A stretch of 64,000 bases of DNA from Owenia fusiformis (lineage: Eukaryota > Annelida > Polychaeta > Sabellida > Oweniidae): assembly GCA_903813345.2 (NCBI GenBank), contig CAIIXF020000003.1, positions 15,452,931 to 15,516,930 on the forward strand, read 5' to 3'. Of the stretch, positions 23,901 through 38,900 are shown piece by piece. A program made the position numbers and the translations under genes. Within the stretch, counting starts at the first letter, position 1; each line of letters opens with the position of its first letter. The notes under the pieces were generated by a model. It did no database searches. It worked only from the letters and a program-made list of their open reading frames with translations, and had not been told where the DNA came from.

Positions 23901-26900
23901 ACTCTTTTTCACTCAATTTTGGATTTGAAAACATGACCCCTGATATTTTTATTGTTGAATTTATGATGCTTGTTTACCTGTCAGCTGTAGCAGGGACAGG
24001 GGGTGTCACATCCACCCATTTAACTGTTCTCATTCTATCATCCCAGTCTGCAATCTAAAACATTAAAGACATTGGGATTAATTAGCATAGAATATTTAGA
24101 TATATTGCAGAATTGTGGAACACCTCTGTAAGTGGAACACTTTTAGAGTTACTAAAGGAGTTTCACTGGACTGAAAAATTTAATGTTTAGCAAATATTAG
24201 ACAGCAATTTGAAAGAATTGTTAAGTTGACTTTTCCATAAGATATTCTTGGGCCATGAAATTATCTGTTTTCAAAACAAATGTATTTTAATGAAGAATGT
24301 TGTAACATTAGATATACTAAACCATTCATTCTGAAAATCAAATCCTCACCTCATTATTTGGTTTATCGAAGGTAATCTTTGTGATCTTGCATGGCACTGA
24401 TAGTTCCTCTAGAGATTTAGGGGCATCTGTCTTGAATGTAATGCTCATATCCTTTGTGCACTCTGCATGGAGGTGCCCGACCTGAGGTGCAAATTTAATT
24501 TGGGGCTGCTCAGGCCAAAGGAATCTCACACAGTCAGTTTTGCTGTGGTTGGTCATGGTAAAGGTCAGAGTTCGAGGTTCATTGATGTAGCAATCTCCAA
24601 AGCGAATATGATTAGATTTGGCAGCTAAAAATAAAAACATTATTTTTGGTAATATAATGTGTCTATAATCTCTATACGCAATGCTTGGATAATGTGTACA
24701 ACTGTACTTATGTTTAAATGTGTATAATGCTTGGATTATTTCAATGACAGTGACTCAATCTCTTCAAAAATTGAAGTATTTATTAATAAGTTGAGAACTG
24801 AGCAAACAATGACAGCATTTTCATCTAAAATTTGAATCAAAGAATATACATGTATCTATTCACTTTTAACAAATTTTGAATATATATTGGTATAATTCTT
24901 GTGGAATCTGGAGAAAAATATTGGTAATTGTACTGACCTGCTACGTCATCATCTGCATTATTTCCCTCTTGGTTCTCTGGATCGGCAGTTGTTGCTATGC
25001 TGTGAATGTTGTCAAGTGTGATGTCATCCTCGTATCCCTCGCCAACTATCTGAACTATTGAGTCCTCATACTGATTGTTGACAACACTTAGGCGGATGTT
25101 TCCTGAAAGGTAAAATAAACATAAATATAATAAATATCACAGTTGCTTTTCAGGGGTCCATAGCCAGCTTTTGCCAAGCAGGGTTCATTTCCCCAAAAAT
25201 TCCAGGGGGTTCACATTTGACAAAATCACTTGAAAAGTGCTCAGAAAAGTGCATGATTTTGAAAGAATTTATAGCAAGGGAAGGGGGATGGCTATGGGCC
25301 TGTTTTTGCAAAATTTAAAATTTTGAACATTGCCAAGTGTGGTGTCCTTCTACATTTGGAATATCATAACTTAAGAATTTTGAAACTTTAAATTAGAGTT
25401 ATCATTCGCCTTAATAGACATCAGAATAAATTGGATTTATGTGGGCAAAATTGAAAATTCAGATAAAACACAGTAAAACCTCTAATCTGAACACCACTGA
25501 CCAAAAGTGTTCAGATTAGCAGGTATTCACATTTCAAGGTATTTTTAAATGTGATTCAATGGGAGGTAACAAATTTGGGACAGATAAAAAGTGTTCACAT
25601 TGAGAGGTATTCTTATAAGACAGGTATACGGATATACAGGTTTCCCTGTTAATCAAAAAAATAAAACATCACTGACCTTGAGATCTGACACTCGCTGTTG
25701 GACCATAGATAACCTCAAAGTTTGCAGTATCACCCACATTCACAATCACACTAGCTGTGTGTGGTAATCGTGATGTCTCCCCAGTAAGGGCATCGGGATC
25801 AGCCATAACTGCCATGGTGCCCTCCAGAGGGCGCAATGTGTACACATCGTCAGGGTCAACCAGGTCAATGTCAACCTAAAAGTAAAAAGTGAATTTTTAG
25901 TAATGTCATAACCTCTTCAAATTTTACAATTGATTGTTTAAGAGACTTAAAAAAATATAATACAAAATTATGATTATAGGTGAAAATTACTGTATTGGCT
26001 AAACATGTTCACTTTGAGAACTAAGCTCATATATAAAATGGTTCTGATAACAATTATCTGAATGTATGGACTATATTTTTGATTCTTCCTCTTTTCAAAG
26101 AAAAATAAATCAATGAATAAATGAAATGAATGTAAATGAATTGTGAGAAAATCATTTTTATCTTTGTCAAAGTCACGGGTAACTAGAGTATCCGCGTATA
26201 TTGAGTATGACCGGTTCTTAGGCTACGAATATGACCTGTTTTGGAAAGTCATGAGAGGCACAGCTGCTTAAAAATGGAAAATAAAGGTTAACTTCTATAT
26301 TATCCTTTTTGAAATTGTGTTTGTTGAAAATAGTTTATGCTGTATTTAATAGTAATGTAACAAAAAAATGTTAAACATGAGCTATTTTAGCAATGTAACT
26401 GTTCATAATGGAATATCAATCAGAAAGTACAGATTTCTCGCCTTAGAGCCAAATCATTAATATCACAGTAGAAAAAAACAAATCCCAAACCTTTTTATGG
26501 CTAACCTGAACAAGATCTCCAAATCTCAGTTTATATGATCCCCCGTAGAGTGAGCAAGAGAAGGATTTATCTTTTCCCAGAGGATACGCTTGTGAAATGT
26601 CATGGAAACGAGTGTAACACGGCCCACTGATTGTTTCACAATCGTATTCTCCAATAATGGGGCACCAGTGACATTCGTATTCTCAAAAATTCAAAGATGT
26701 ATCATATTTGGACAGAGCAGGCTAAATTATTTAAAATATTCATGACTAATTCGTAGATCTAGCTTTATATTATACATAAGATGTGTCATCCTCTTCGGAG
26801 TTGCGTTGTATTACACAAAAACTGATCAAAGATGCTGGAAACTAGGATTTTACGGCTTCAATCTAATATTAATACGTTTTCTCTTGATTAAGGACCCTTG

Positions 26901-29900
26901 TGATATGCCTGGCATTATAAGTATACCAAGTATCATTCATTGACCAAGTAGGATAAAAAGAAAACGTTCGAAAGTGTTCATAAAAAGCAAGTACTCACCT
27001 CGTCTGTTTATAGGAACAGAAATACGGTCACACTCGTAAGCTTAGAACCGGTCATACTCAATATACGCGGATACTCTAGTATCCCGTGAAAGTGATCTTT
27101 CATGATTTGTTTTATATGTATGTTGGGTGTTAGTGTTTTGTCAACAATGAGTATCATATTATGTAGGACAAATAAGGCCATTAGAGTTAAAACAATTTCC
27201 ACATTGAGAAATTGATTATGTAAAATATTTGAAAATTAAAGAAAGAAAAAGTACCTTTTATGCATTTCATATAGATATAAAACAAATGGTTTTAAATAAA
27301 TAATGATTCAACAATCAAAAGTTCAAAGATGAACATTTTGACGTTTAGGGGCTGGGTCAATATTTCAATGTACCTAAAAAAAAGTAATTACATGAAATTA
27401 TGTTGGGGGAGGGGGTAAAACGTGTCATATTCTGCAACTTTCGCATTCAACTCAACAATTATGAAAGACAATTTGACTGTTTATAGCAGTAGTGGCTATG
27501 CTGGAATTGTACTTGTACATGGGATGCTAATCAACATTTTGACTTTTGTCAGAGGGGGGGGGGGGGGTTAAAACTAAATTAATTAAGCTTTTTGACAGAC
27601 ATAGAAATATGACCCGGCCCCATATATGCTATGATATCAGTAGTAGTTTGTAGGTATTGTGACTCAGTAATTTACAACTCCCTTTACTGTGAATGAAATC
27701 AATATTTGCTTTATTGAAGTTCTATATTAACAGTTATGGTGACCTGATAACATTGCTTGCATTGTATGTCAATGTAGTTAGTTAATATTAAATGGGTTCT
27801 AAGAACTGTTTAACATAAAAATATATGGCTAAACATTTAAAAGGACAAATGTAATGTAGAAGTAACAATTTTTATTACCTAGTATATAATGATCACGTGG
27901 AAGTATTTATTGATTTGATTTACCTATTATAGGAGAATTTATTAAGAAACAGTATCTAGTTTATCAATTGAGTTGAGAGAAACCAAAAACGAAACCATAG
28001 TTTTTGGCCTTGGACTTTAAACTCAGTGTCTCTATCACAAGATCACATTAAAGTAAAGAGAGAGAAATGGCGTCATATTCAGATGATCGTTATAAAGCTG
28101 CTCTGACATGTGGAATATGCCAGGACATTCTGACTGAACCAAGGGCATTGCCATGTATGCATGCATATTGCTTGAAATGCCTTGATAGCCTTATACAGAA
28201 GGGTCAACTACAAGGAGGATCTTTCAACTGCCCAGAATGCCGTCATGTATGTACCATACCACAAGAAGGGGCATGGGAGTTCAAAGTGAGCCCTACAATT
28301 TCATTTTTAGTCGATGCCTTTAAGGACAGCCAGCACATGGAAAGGCCAGAATGCGATTCATGTCTTCAAATACATGAAAAACACACCCTTGCCAAAATCA
28401 GATGCTTAGATTGCGACAAAAAATTATGTATCGCTTGTGGTAAAAATCATGACTTTCTGTTGAAAGGTCACAAAATAATTGAGCTTACAGGAGATAGTGC
28501 ACAAGATCTTCAAACGGCACTTCAGTCTATAAAAGAGCGTACTGTTTACTGTCAACTACACCCTACCAAGCCCATAGAGTTGTACTGTAAGGTTGATAAG
28601 ATGCTAATTTGCCATCAATGCTATCCCATTGACCACCCAGGTCATGCCTGTGAGGACATCAAGAAGATAGCCAAAAAGAACATGAAACCTATCGGTGCTG
28701 TTATAACACAGGGAAAAGCACTTATGGACATTTATGAACAGGCTATTCAAGATACACAGGCCTATAAAAGTCAACTGGAGCAGGATGCTGAAAGAACCAC
28801 AGCTGAAATAAATAATGATATGAACACTTTGATTCAAGCTATTCGGAAGAAATACAAGTCCCACACAGAGCAGGTGATGAAAGAAAAAGAGTCCAATGTC
28901 AAGCAGGCTGTGTCCCACATTGGGTACCTGGAGCTTCAGAAAGCCATCATTGAGGGACAAGTCAACAAGTACTGTACCATGGTAGAACATGGCCACCCTG
29001 TAGAAATAGCTGGTCTACTGGAGCATGTCAACCTGAAGTTTGAAGAATGGTCTAAGAAACCAAAAATAGCCCTCAGTAGCAAAACAAAATTTCAATTCAA
29101 TGAGGGAAAATGCCGAGAGGATGGAATTGAATTTGGAAGAGTTGCAATTGAGAAAATCCAAGGAGAAGGTTCAGACAATGTTGCCACACCATTATCTGAG
29201 CCGACTTTAACAATCACTCACCTACATCCAAGTTTTATATCTGACCTTACAGTGACTCTTGAAGGTGACTATGTAGCTACAGGAAGAGAATGTTCCACTA
29301 CCCGTATATATGACAGAAATTACAAGCTGAAAAGGGACTTGAAAAGAAACTTTTGGAATGTAACCCTGAAAAATGATGGAAATTTAGCATTCACTGATGG
29401 CCTTACCAACACAATCAGCATCTATAGCTCACAAGGTGATCATCAAAATGATATAGTCTGCAAAGGAATATCGAAGTTGTGGGGCATTGCAATGGATCCT
29501 GCAGGGGAGGAGCTACTGGTGATAGATCACAAGACCAAAAAAGTGTACAGTATTGATCAATCTACTGGAGAGTCCAAGGCTCTATCAGGCTCATTGAACA
29601 ATCCTCTTCACCTCATGAGTAATAGTAAACAAGTCCACATAATAAGTGACTGGAGTAAACATTACATAGAAGGAATAGCCAGGGATGGTAAACAGGTCTT
29701 CAAATACGGTAGCGAAGGGTCTGCTGATGGACAACTCAAGCATCCCTGGGGGGTTTGCAGAGACAAAAGAGATTGTATATTTGTAGCAGACAGTCACAAC
29801 CAAAGAGTTGTCCTCCTAACACCCACAGGCAGATTCGTGAGGAATGTACTTACAAGAGAAGATGGTTTAAACTGTCCATATGCAGTTACAATTGGCAATG

Positions 29901-32900
29901 ATGGTAAACTTCTTGTAGGAGACAATGATGGCAAACTATTTATCATCAAGTACTGGAAATAAGGTAACTTTAATATTAACAGTTCCATAATGCTCATGGA
30001 AAAAGTTATACCTTAACTCAATATTGACATCAATAACATGGATACACAAACATGAGTTCAGGGATAGCAAAGTTCATATACTGTACAAGTTAACACACAC
30101 ATGGCTCATAAATATTTCAATTTTCTAATGTAAACTCCAAAGCTTGATTCCATACTAGATTCAACATGCAAATGTACTTCATTAACATGTGAATAATCTT
30201 TGTTGTACAGATTTGAGCTGGAATATATACTGGTCACGGGACATGGGTGTTTTAACAACCCAGATTGGTATCTGACAGATTCAGAGTACACATATATTTT
30301 ATTAACATGTGAATTATCTATTTTACAGACAAATGAGCCTAAGCTGATAAAGGGTGTACCAACAATGACAAGTTGTGACTACAACTTGGAGTTTATAACA
30401 ATATAATGATGATGATGCCTTTGAACTAGCAAGTGTGAGCAAACTGGTGGAAAATGACAATTTTGGACTTATGGACAATTAGAGTTCTGTAACATCAATC
30501 TAAGATGAAGAACACCATGGGGCTTTCTTGATATAAGTTGTTTGTCTTATAAGGTAATTTAGTACCCTTTGAGTTTGAGAAGTGGAACATTATACGAGAC
30601 ATATTCTCAACATATTTATAAAACTGCATAAACCCTTAAAATGTAATGGAGGACAAGATTTGCCCCAAAAAAATAATTTTCCAGAAACAATCATCAATAG
30701 AAAATCAATCATGTTAATTTGAAAAAATTAATAGTTCATATATGTTTTGATGAAAATGGATTTACATATCATTTTACACCAGGTCACCAAAATGAATAAT
30801 AAAAATGAAAATAATGCTCCATAGTATAACTATAACAATATCATCGTTGGCTCAAGTTTCGCTCATCTATCTCTGGGATCTGGCTATGTCCCTGTATACG
30901 ATATACACATTACTGAGCATGAATTAATTCGATAGGCCTCTTATATGATTTTGTCAACAAAAAAAAGACATTAACATGCAAAATGTCACAACTTGCCATT
31001 TGTTACAGACATGGACCACCAAATGCCATCCACAAAAAGAAACTATAACAAATAACAATATGTGCTGGTAGTGACATAAAAAATATAATATATATGGTAA
31101 CAAAAAATATTTATGAGATATTAATCTGTTATTTGTGGATATGGAATGAAGTGGGTTGTAAATACCTTGCAAGGGAGGGTTCCATCATTGGTCAGAGTCA
31201 GAGGAAGTGCCTCCTTTCTCCCGAGCAATGTTCTTTTATATAACAACAGGGGTTGGCCCTTCTTGTTGCGTACTGTTGGTTTCTGTATTGTAATCCTTGG
31301 TAGATTCCCTTCCCCTGAGACCTAAAATACATTTCATAGATGGTAAATCATCATGATGTCTTTTTCAGCAATTCCTTTTTCTGATCATTTAAAATAAATT
31401 ATTGGAGATATGGTGACATACCTAGGACTGTAATAACAAAAAGTAAGTGGTATTAAACTTGATTAAACTTAAAATTGATTGAACATAAGAAGTTAGTGGC
31501 AGGCCTCATCCTCAATAATAGGGATAAATGCTAAGAAAGTGACAATGCTCCAAATACATAAGGGAACTACAGGGTGTCCAAAAGTCTCTTTACAATTACA
31601 ATTCAAAGTCTGTGTAAAATGTACAGAGACCTTACAGACACCCTGTATATCCCATCTAACTGTCCAAATGACTAGAGGCTACTTTTTGAGGAGCTGAAGG
31701 GTTCCAGGCCCGTAGCCAGGATTTGCCAAGGGGGGGGTTCACTTTTTGAAAAATTCCAGGGGGTTCACTTTTGACAGTTTTTGTCCAAAAATGGCTTAAA
31801 TCACTTAAAACGTGCTCAGAATGATGAAAAAGTGCATGATTTTGTAAAAAAAATTTGGATGGGGGAGGGGGAACCCATCAAACCCCCTGGCTACGGGCCT
31901 GGGTTCTTTATTTTATCTAAGCCTAATATATTAGAGAATAATTTACTAACCTCAAATGACAAATTACGTGTCTTGGCTTGGTTCTGAGGTACGCCATCTA
32001 TAGCAGCTTCAAAATTGGCAGTGAATGTCTGAAAATAAAATATTCAAAGAAACTAATTTTTCAAAACAATAAGTGATCAATTCTGGCAAAATATGAGAAG
32101 ATTTCTGCCTGAAATTGAATTAGTACAAGACATTAAAGACTTCATTAACTCTTATAAATAAAATATGGTTTATGGGACTTGCACTTTTATTTCATTTGTT
32201 ATTAACAGTGAAACATGTTAAAAGTGAAACACGTGTTCCACTAACACAGGTTTTACTGTATATGAACTCACCTGCATTGAGGCTGGCATGAATGTAACAG
32301 TTGCATATTGGTGTCCATGAGCTGTAATCTGGGCCCTTGTAGGCTCTACCTCAAACACCTCCATAATCTTAGAAGCGTGTTTAGCATGTAGGGGTTTAAT
32401 AGAAAAGACAACATCGCAAGGGACTTTGTTGGAGTTACTGACTTTGAAGCGAGCTTTGGCTTTCATGCCAACGATGACGTTATTAAAGATGAATCTGTTC
32501 TCATCTTCACCAAAGATCCCACCGCTTTCAATCTACAAAGGTCCAAAATAACATGTGAACAACAAGCTCCGATTTATCAATATTGCCACTGAGGTGTATT
32601 GACTTTCGGATCAGCCCCTATTATCATAGGATTTAATCCGGTTTATGAAATAATTGATTCAATGCAAGAAATATTAGCCACTTTGATTTCAGTATACAGT
32701 TATTCTGAAAAAATATTCATATATATTAAACCATACATAACATCCATTGATAACATGCTGTTATTGCAACTCGGGTTTATACATTTACAAGTTGCATAAA
32801 AATTTCAAGATACAGCACTAAAATTGCAATTAAAAGAATCATACCTGGTGGCCATGTTGCCAAACGCTCAGATTTTTCACAACACGGTGCTCCTCAAAGA

Positions 32901-35900
32901 TGGCGCCAATATCAGCTGTGCTGATTGCGGGAATACAAGCCTCTGCTATGAGTCTATATGGGATTCCCTGGGGGTGATCTGCGGGATCTCTATCTGTTAT
33001 ATCCACCGACAACTCCTGAAAGAAATAAACCATATGTGATTACTATTTTAATATTTTTTAAAGTTGCAAAAGTTATTTCACTTGCATCAGCAATAATATC
33101 TATAGATATGACAACATAATGAATGGTCAATTCTTGAAGAGGTGTGTATATGTGATTGACCCTTCACCTCTTATGGAGGAGACAAGCTATGGTCGTAATA
33201 GTACTGTGATAAACATGGGAGACGATGGCAATAAGGTCAATGGCTTATCAAAATCTATTGAGCAATATTTCAATAATATAAAAAATGTGCAAGTTTTTAA
33301 GAGCAGAAGGGTAGGATGATTTTGGACCCAAGAATGTAAAGCCAGTCTACCTTATTTACAAATTTTTGCATAGATTGATGCTATACCTTGATCAATATGG
33401 AAATTGTGCAGAGAGGGGTGTATCATTTTATATGTTTTAGTGCATTAAGGAGGGAATCTTAACCAATATGATTTACTAGATTGATATATGGGAGCAGCTT
33501 CTTCCCTAGGGTATTTTCTCTCAAGTGGGTGCAAAATTCTCATTTTTACAATCCAGACCAAAATTGGTCAAAATATGCCCATTTTCATAATTTTTCTCAC
33601 TTTCAAATGGGTGCAAATGGAATTTCAGGTAGGTGCAAGTTTTTTAAAATCTCAGGTGGGTGATGTGCCCTTTTGCTTTAATGCTGGGGAGATCACTGAG
33701 GAGTTTGAATACCTGTCTACCAGCTCCAGGCTGTTAAATTAAACAATAAACAGTCAGTAAAAACTCATCTAGCATTTAAAATCATTTGAAAATCTTTCTG
33801 AATTTCCAATTGAACTGAAATTATTTCTCATCTTTCATCATGATTAACCATATTGTGGCCACCCAAGTTCTTGCGAGACAGAGATACCTGATTGTCACAA
33901 TTTAAAAAAAAATTATTTCTCTCATCGTGCATTTTTTCAACCATTCTGACTTTATTTCAGAACAATCCTTTGATTTTTATCTGTTGGAAAAATTGAAAAA
34001 CGAGATATAACAAACTACAATATCGATTCCTAAAAGTTCATTCCAACCTCAGAAATACAATTTTTTTCAAAAATCTCACCTCGTCACATCTGCCAGGTTG
34101 TTCAGTGATACAGTCGACAGTCACAGTCTGGTGGCCATTGGGCAAGATCAGACCAAATGCTGGGAAGATCGTAAACATCCCAACAACCAATCTGGATTGG
34201 TTACCTTGACCTATATCTTGTCTGAAAATAATATATACTGTTTGTTGATATTTGGGTAATGTAGAAAACGTGGAATTGTGAATCAAGAATCAATTGAATA
34301 GAAATTACCCGTGAAGTATGGACAATAGATGTGAGCTTTTCATTGTCATTTTTATTCATATTTAGGTGCATTAGGTGCCGCATAATGTGACGAAAGGAAC
34401 AAATACTTGGTTTGCCTTGTTTGAGTTAAAAGTGATGTGAATATAAATATGTGGATATACATAGGCATAATGTTTAAAGGGACAATATCTGTATTATTTG
34501 ATTCTAAAATTTGCTCAAAATAGCCAACAGACAATGCCCCTTTAAGTTAAAGAAATATGTACTTCATTTCAATTTGTGAATAAACAACAAAACAAAAATA
34601 GTACACATAGTTACAATTTGTAAATACAATGTTTTTACAAAAACAACAGTGCAAACATTAAACTAATTCACTATAATAAGGTTCTTTGGTTCTAGGGGCT
34701 ACCAATAGGTGTCACTTCCTACCTGAACTTTTTTACTTGCAACATGTTTGCAGGCCTTGAGGGAGGTTGGGCTGTGGTTATAGTACTACCTACATCACTA
34801 GTTAAACAAAGCAGGCAGATAGGGGTTAACATGTATAAAAAGAGTTAAGAAGTTAGATATACATACAATAATGAAGCAAATATCAGAGGATTATACAAAA
34901 CAGGAAAACTACATATAGACTTTCCCAACAATTGCTGTGTTATTTTGTTGCAACAATAAAACTGGATGTGTTTGCTAGATTTGCGATTAATGATATTAAT
35001 TTACACCCAAACAGATTGGTTGATCAACTGAAGGTTTGACAGTTAAAGTAATTGACAGAAAGTAAACTGGTTAACCATCAACAGCCCTATTTCTGATGTC
35101 ATAGGTTGTACAGTAAGTAGCGTGTTTTCAAGGATAAAATAACTTCTTAGAAAATGTTAATTGTAAAAATTGCTACTACAACATATGACATCATTGTTCT
35201 GTTTTTCATACAATCCTAAGCCAGGTAATAAATGCTGATTTACAAAAACCTGACAATTAGGATCATATAAAAATCTGGCCTCAGGTATCAAGAAGGACTT
35301 GTTGTTAATTGAAACCTTGTATTCAATGCAATGTCAAATCTACAGAAATAGGGTCTAAGGGTCTAATGGGGTTAACTATTTAGGTTATTAATAAATAAAG
35401 GGTTCTTTGCATAAAGGGTTCATTCTATCAAGTGAAATTCTCTTTTAATTGCAACCTTTTCAGATTAGATGTACTAAGGTTAAAACATTCATTTTTAAGT
35501 ACAGCAGATTTACAGAAAGCAAAGCTCCAAATTGAAACAATACTGAAATGCATACTAAAAAACTAAATAAAGCCATCTATGTAAATGGTTAAAACTAAAA
35601 ACAACTGCACACATTATTTAAACACTCATTTTATACAAAACACTTGACAGAAACAATATTTACCTGATCGAGTCTGCTCTTCGGGGTCTGGCTACAGAAC
35701 GACCTGAGCTTGATCCATCTCGTGATTTGCTACGTTTATCTCCCTTGACTGGCCTACAAATAACAAGAAATATTTACTTTTATAAAAATTTTTTACAAAC
35801 ACCTAGCACTGACTGCTAAGAGCCAGTCACAAAATTGGTAGCAATAACAATATGGCAGATCTTATATAATATAAGTGGTGACATAATAAAACTAAAATAC

Positions 35901-38900
35901 TTCAATTTACAACTACATGTACAATTTATCCTGTAAGCATAATGTTTCTGGAAAATTTGGAAAACACTCTGATTACGTGATTCGAAAATTAAAGGATGAC
36001 CTTTATTAACATGAGATCTACTTACGGTCTAGCTCTGATCTCTTTATCTTCTTTCCTCTCACGTTTTGTGATGGTATACTTGAAGTCAAACTCTCCCTTG
36101 TTCTCTATTGTGAACGTCCTCGTCTTCTTGCTGTTTACAAGTAGGGAGCCAAAGTTGATGTCGTTGATAGGGAATATGTTGTACCTGAAATAAGTAAGAA
36201 CTCCCATTTAGCATCTAAATTTTTTAATCATTTGAACTTAATTTTAATTTAATTGCTATTAAACAAATTTCATTGGATTTTGTTTTGTAATTTCAACACA
36301 TTCAAACAATGCAGGAAAAAACAAACAAAAGTTATTTACAAAATTTCAGTATCTTACTCAACACTCATGTGTTCTCTTTATAAGCAAAATGTACACATGT
36401 TCAAGTTTGGGCCATTTTTTCTCGAAAATAAATTGCTAATATTTTGTGATCATGCTCATCAAGTACAAGACATCCTTAATCTTGCACTTTAAAAAAGTGT
36501 GACAAAATATACTTACTTGTTAAAGACTGAGCGTACAGTGATCTTGACTGGAATACTGGCAATAGTTTCCCCTCCACCTATATTTGGCTCAATAACCTGG
36601 CACTTCAAGATTGGCATTTCTTTCACAGTTGTTTCCTTTGAAGACTTGAATATCACTTGTACAGGTGTGGGACGATCTATTGGTGTTAGAACTCCCTTAT
36701 TTGGTAATACGGAGAACAGATCACATATCTCCTGGGGGCAACCTTCGCATGGCTCAAATGTGAAACTGAAAAAAATTACAATTGAAAAAATCATTACTTC
36801 TTGCTTGGACTTAGTAATATTCTGCTTAATGTTCCTACTTTATTCAGATTTTCCCACAATACAATAAAATCATCATTTAATATGTATAGTAAAATCTGTA
36901 TATCCAGACCCCTCTCTAACCAGGACACCTCTAAATGTGAACACCTTTCTCTGTTCTCTTTGTGTATAATCTGTAAACACTTGAATATTCTCTGTCTTTA
37001 CCAGTCCCATAAATCACAAAAAATAAAATAAATGAAAAACACTGAATTTCAAGAAAGTTAACTTACCTGTAAGCAATATCATATCTGCCTTTGTTCTTCA
37101 ATGTGCATTGCTGCTTAGTTTCATCCATAACTCTGATAACACCAAAGTCAATCCCTCCATCAGCACCCTTAGGGAAACTCATATCAAGAGCAACATCATA
37201 GGCTTCTGCATGTACCTGAATAGTCTCGGTCTGCACCAATCCCATAATGCCCTCAACATCTGATACTTCCAGACGGATTGCCTTTTTATTGGTTGTCACA
37301 GCCTTTAGGGCTCGGAAATGAGCATTCAGTCCGAATTCAGATTTTGCTTCAATGATGCCACTGTCATTTGAAACGGAGAAATCTTCCCCAAGGTTTTCCA
37401 AGCCGCTGATTTTCCATGCTACTGGTAGAAGTGTGCTGTTGCGCAGATAGATGGTCTTGGTGTCTTTCCTGTGTAGCAAGACTTTGTCAAAATGTAGGAC
37501 TTTTTTATCGAGTTCAAGTTCTGGTCTAACGCCATCGCAGGAGATGTTGAATATGATTGGCTCTGGGTTTTCTCTGATGCAACACACAATAGAATCTTCG
37601 TAGCGTCCTGGTGTCTTTGGATATGCCCAAATAAGAAGCTCCTGGAATGAACAATTTATATAGACATTAAATATTACGTAACAATATCTATACTGCCAGG
37701 TAAACTTATAGGCAATTCATATTCCTAATGGATAGCTGATGAATATATACCCTAAATAAGGCAGTTGAAAAGACAGCAACAGTGTTCAATTTAAAAATTG
37801 TTCCCATGAATGGAGTTATGAGACTTTTCTTGCAAAAAGCTGTAGAAGATCCAATGAGAACCATTCTATGGAATAATTATGATATCTTACCCCTTCTTCT
37901 CCAGGTTTCAGTATAAGGTTAGATGGTTCCAGTAGGTAAGTCTCTGCTTTGCTATCTGACAGGAAGCAGAAACTTATATCAGCCTCTAGCGGGGATGTAT
38001 TGTGGACGACTAGTTTCTCCATGTTCTCTGGGTATCTGCCTTCTTTGTACCTAGAATCAGAGAGCATTGCTTTGATGGGACTCCTTCACTTTTTCTAAGT
38101 AGCACATGTTTCAACCAAGGGCGGTACAATACCCAGGAATTTTTCGTTCAGTACATTTCTATTATAGTGCTCCCTCTTTAGGCAGTGAGCGCTTTGCTTA
38201 CCAGTGTAATAAATAATATTGGATAATAACATTTATGCGTGCGCGCGCAGCTCATCCACTGAACGAAATGAAACTTCCCGCTGAAATCACTGGGTATTGA
38301 TTTTTCCCTTGTTTAAACACAGGCTGAAATACACACTTAAATGAACAGGATAAAGACCTTTAGAATAACAGGTCGAATGTTTTTTTTCTTGGATGAAGAG
38401 ATCCAGGGCAGGAGTTTATATTGAAAAATATGGGATGGATTGTGCATTTCAGGCCCTTTAACCTCTTGAATCCCAGGCTCTAAAATGGGTTGAAACCAGA
38501 GAATTTTTCATTTTTGCCACCTTTTGACATTTTACTAAATTTACTATACAACCTAAGATGAGACGGCAGAGATCATTTCTACACATTTTAAAACAATTTT
38601 TGTGTAAATTGGATAAAAATTGTTCAAATAAGAGCAATTTTAGTGAAAAATTTGGTGACAGATTTTCTCGTCACTCTGGGTTTCAAGGTCATTTCGGTGG
38701 TGATGAGAAATGTATTTCACAATGGAACAATAGTATCACCAATATATCATTTAACTGTGTCTTTAATATGTTGACCTCCAGTTTTTACCTATCTCTTGGT
38801 TTCCCAACCAATAGAGGTCCAAAGTCAAAGGTCTCATCAGTTAGGATGTATTTCTTGTGGACAATCTCATCTGACTTCTTGTTCTTCTTACGATGAGGGA

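Noticed and set aside
28604-28996. 130-codon minus-strand frame inside the TRIM gene
   Set aside because: Antisense shadow of the B-box and coiled-coil region; no independent support.
34723-34771. Possible extra HYDIN exon with acceptor CCACAG and donor GTAGGAAG
   Set aside because: Its phase (2 in, 0 out) would put exon 34080-34221 in a frame with an early stop, and the alternative acceptor gives an immediate TAG. Direct joining of the neighbouring exons keeps the frame open.
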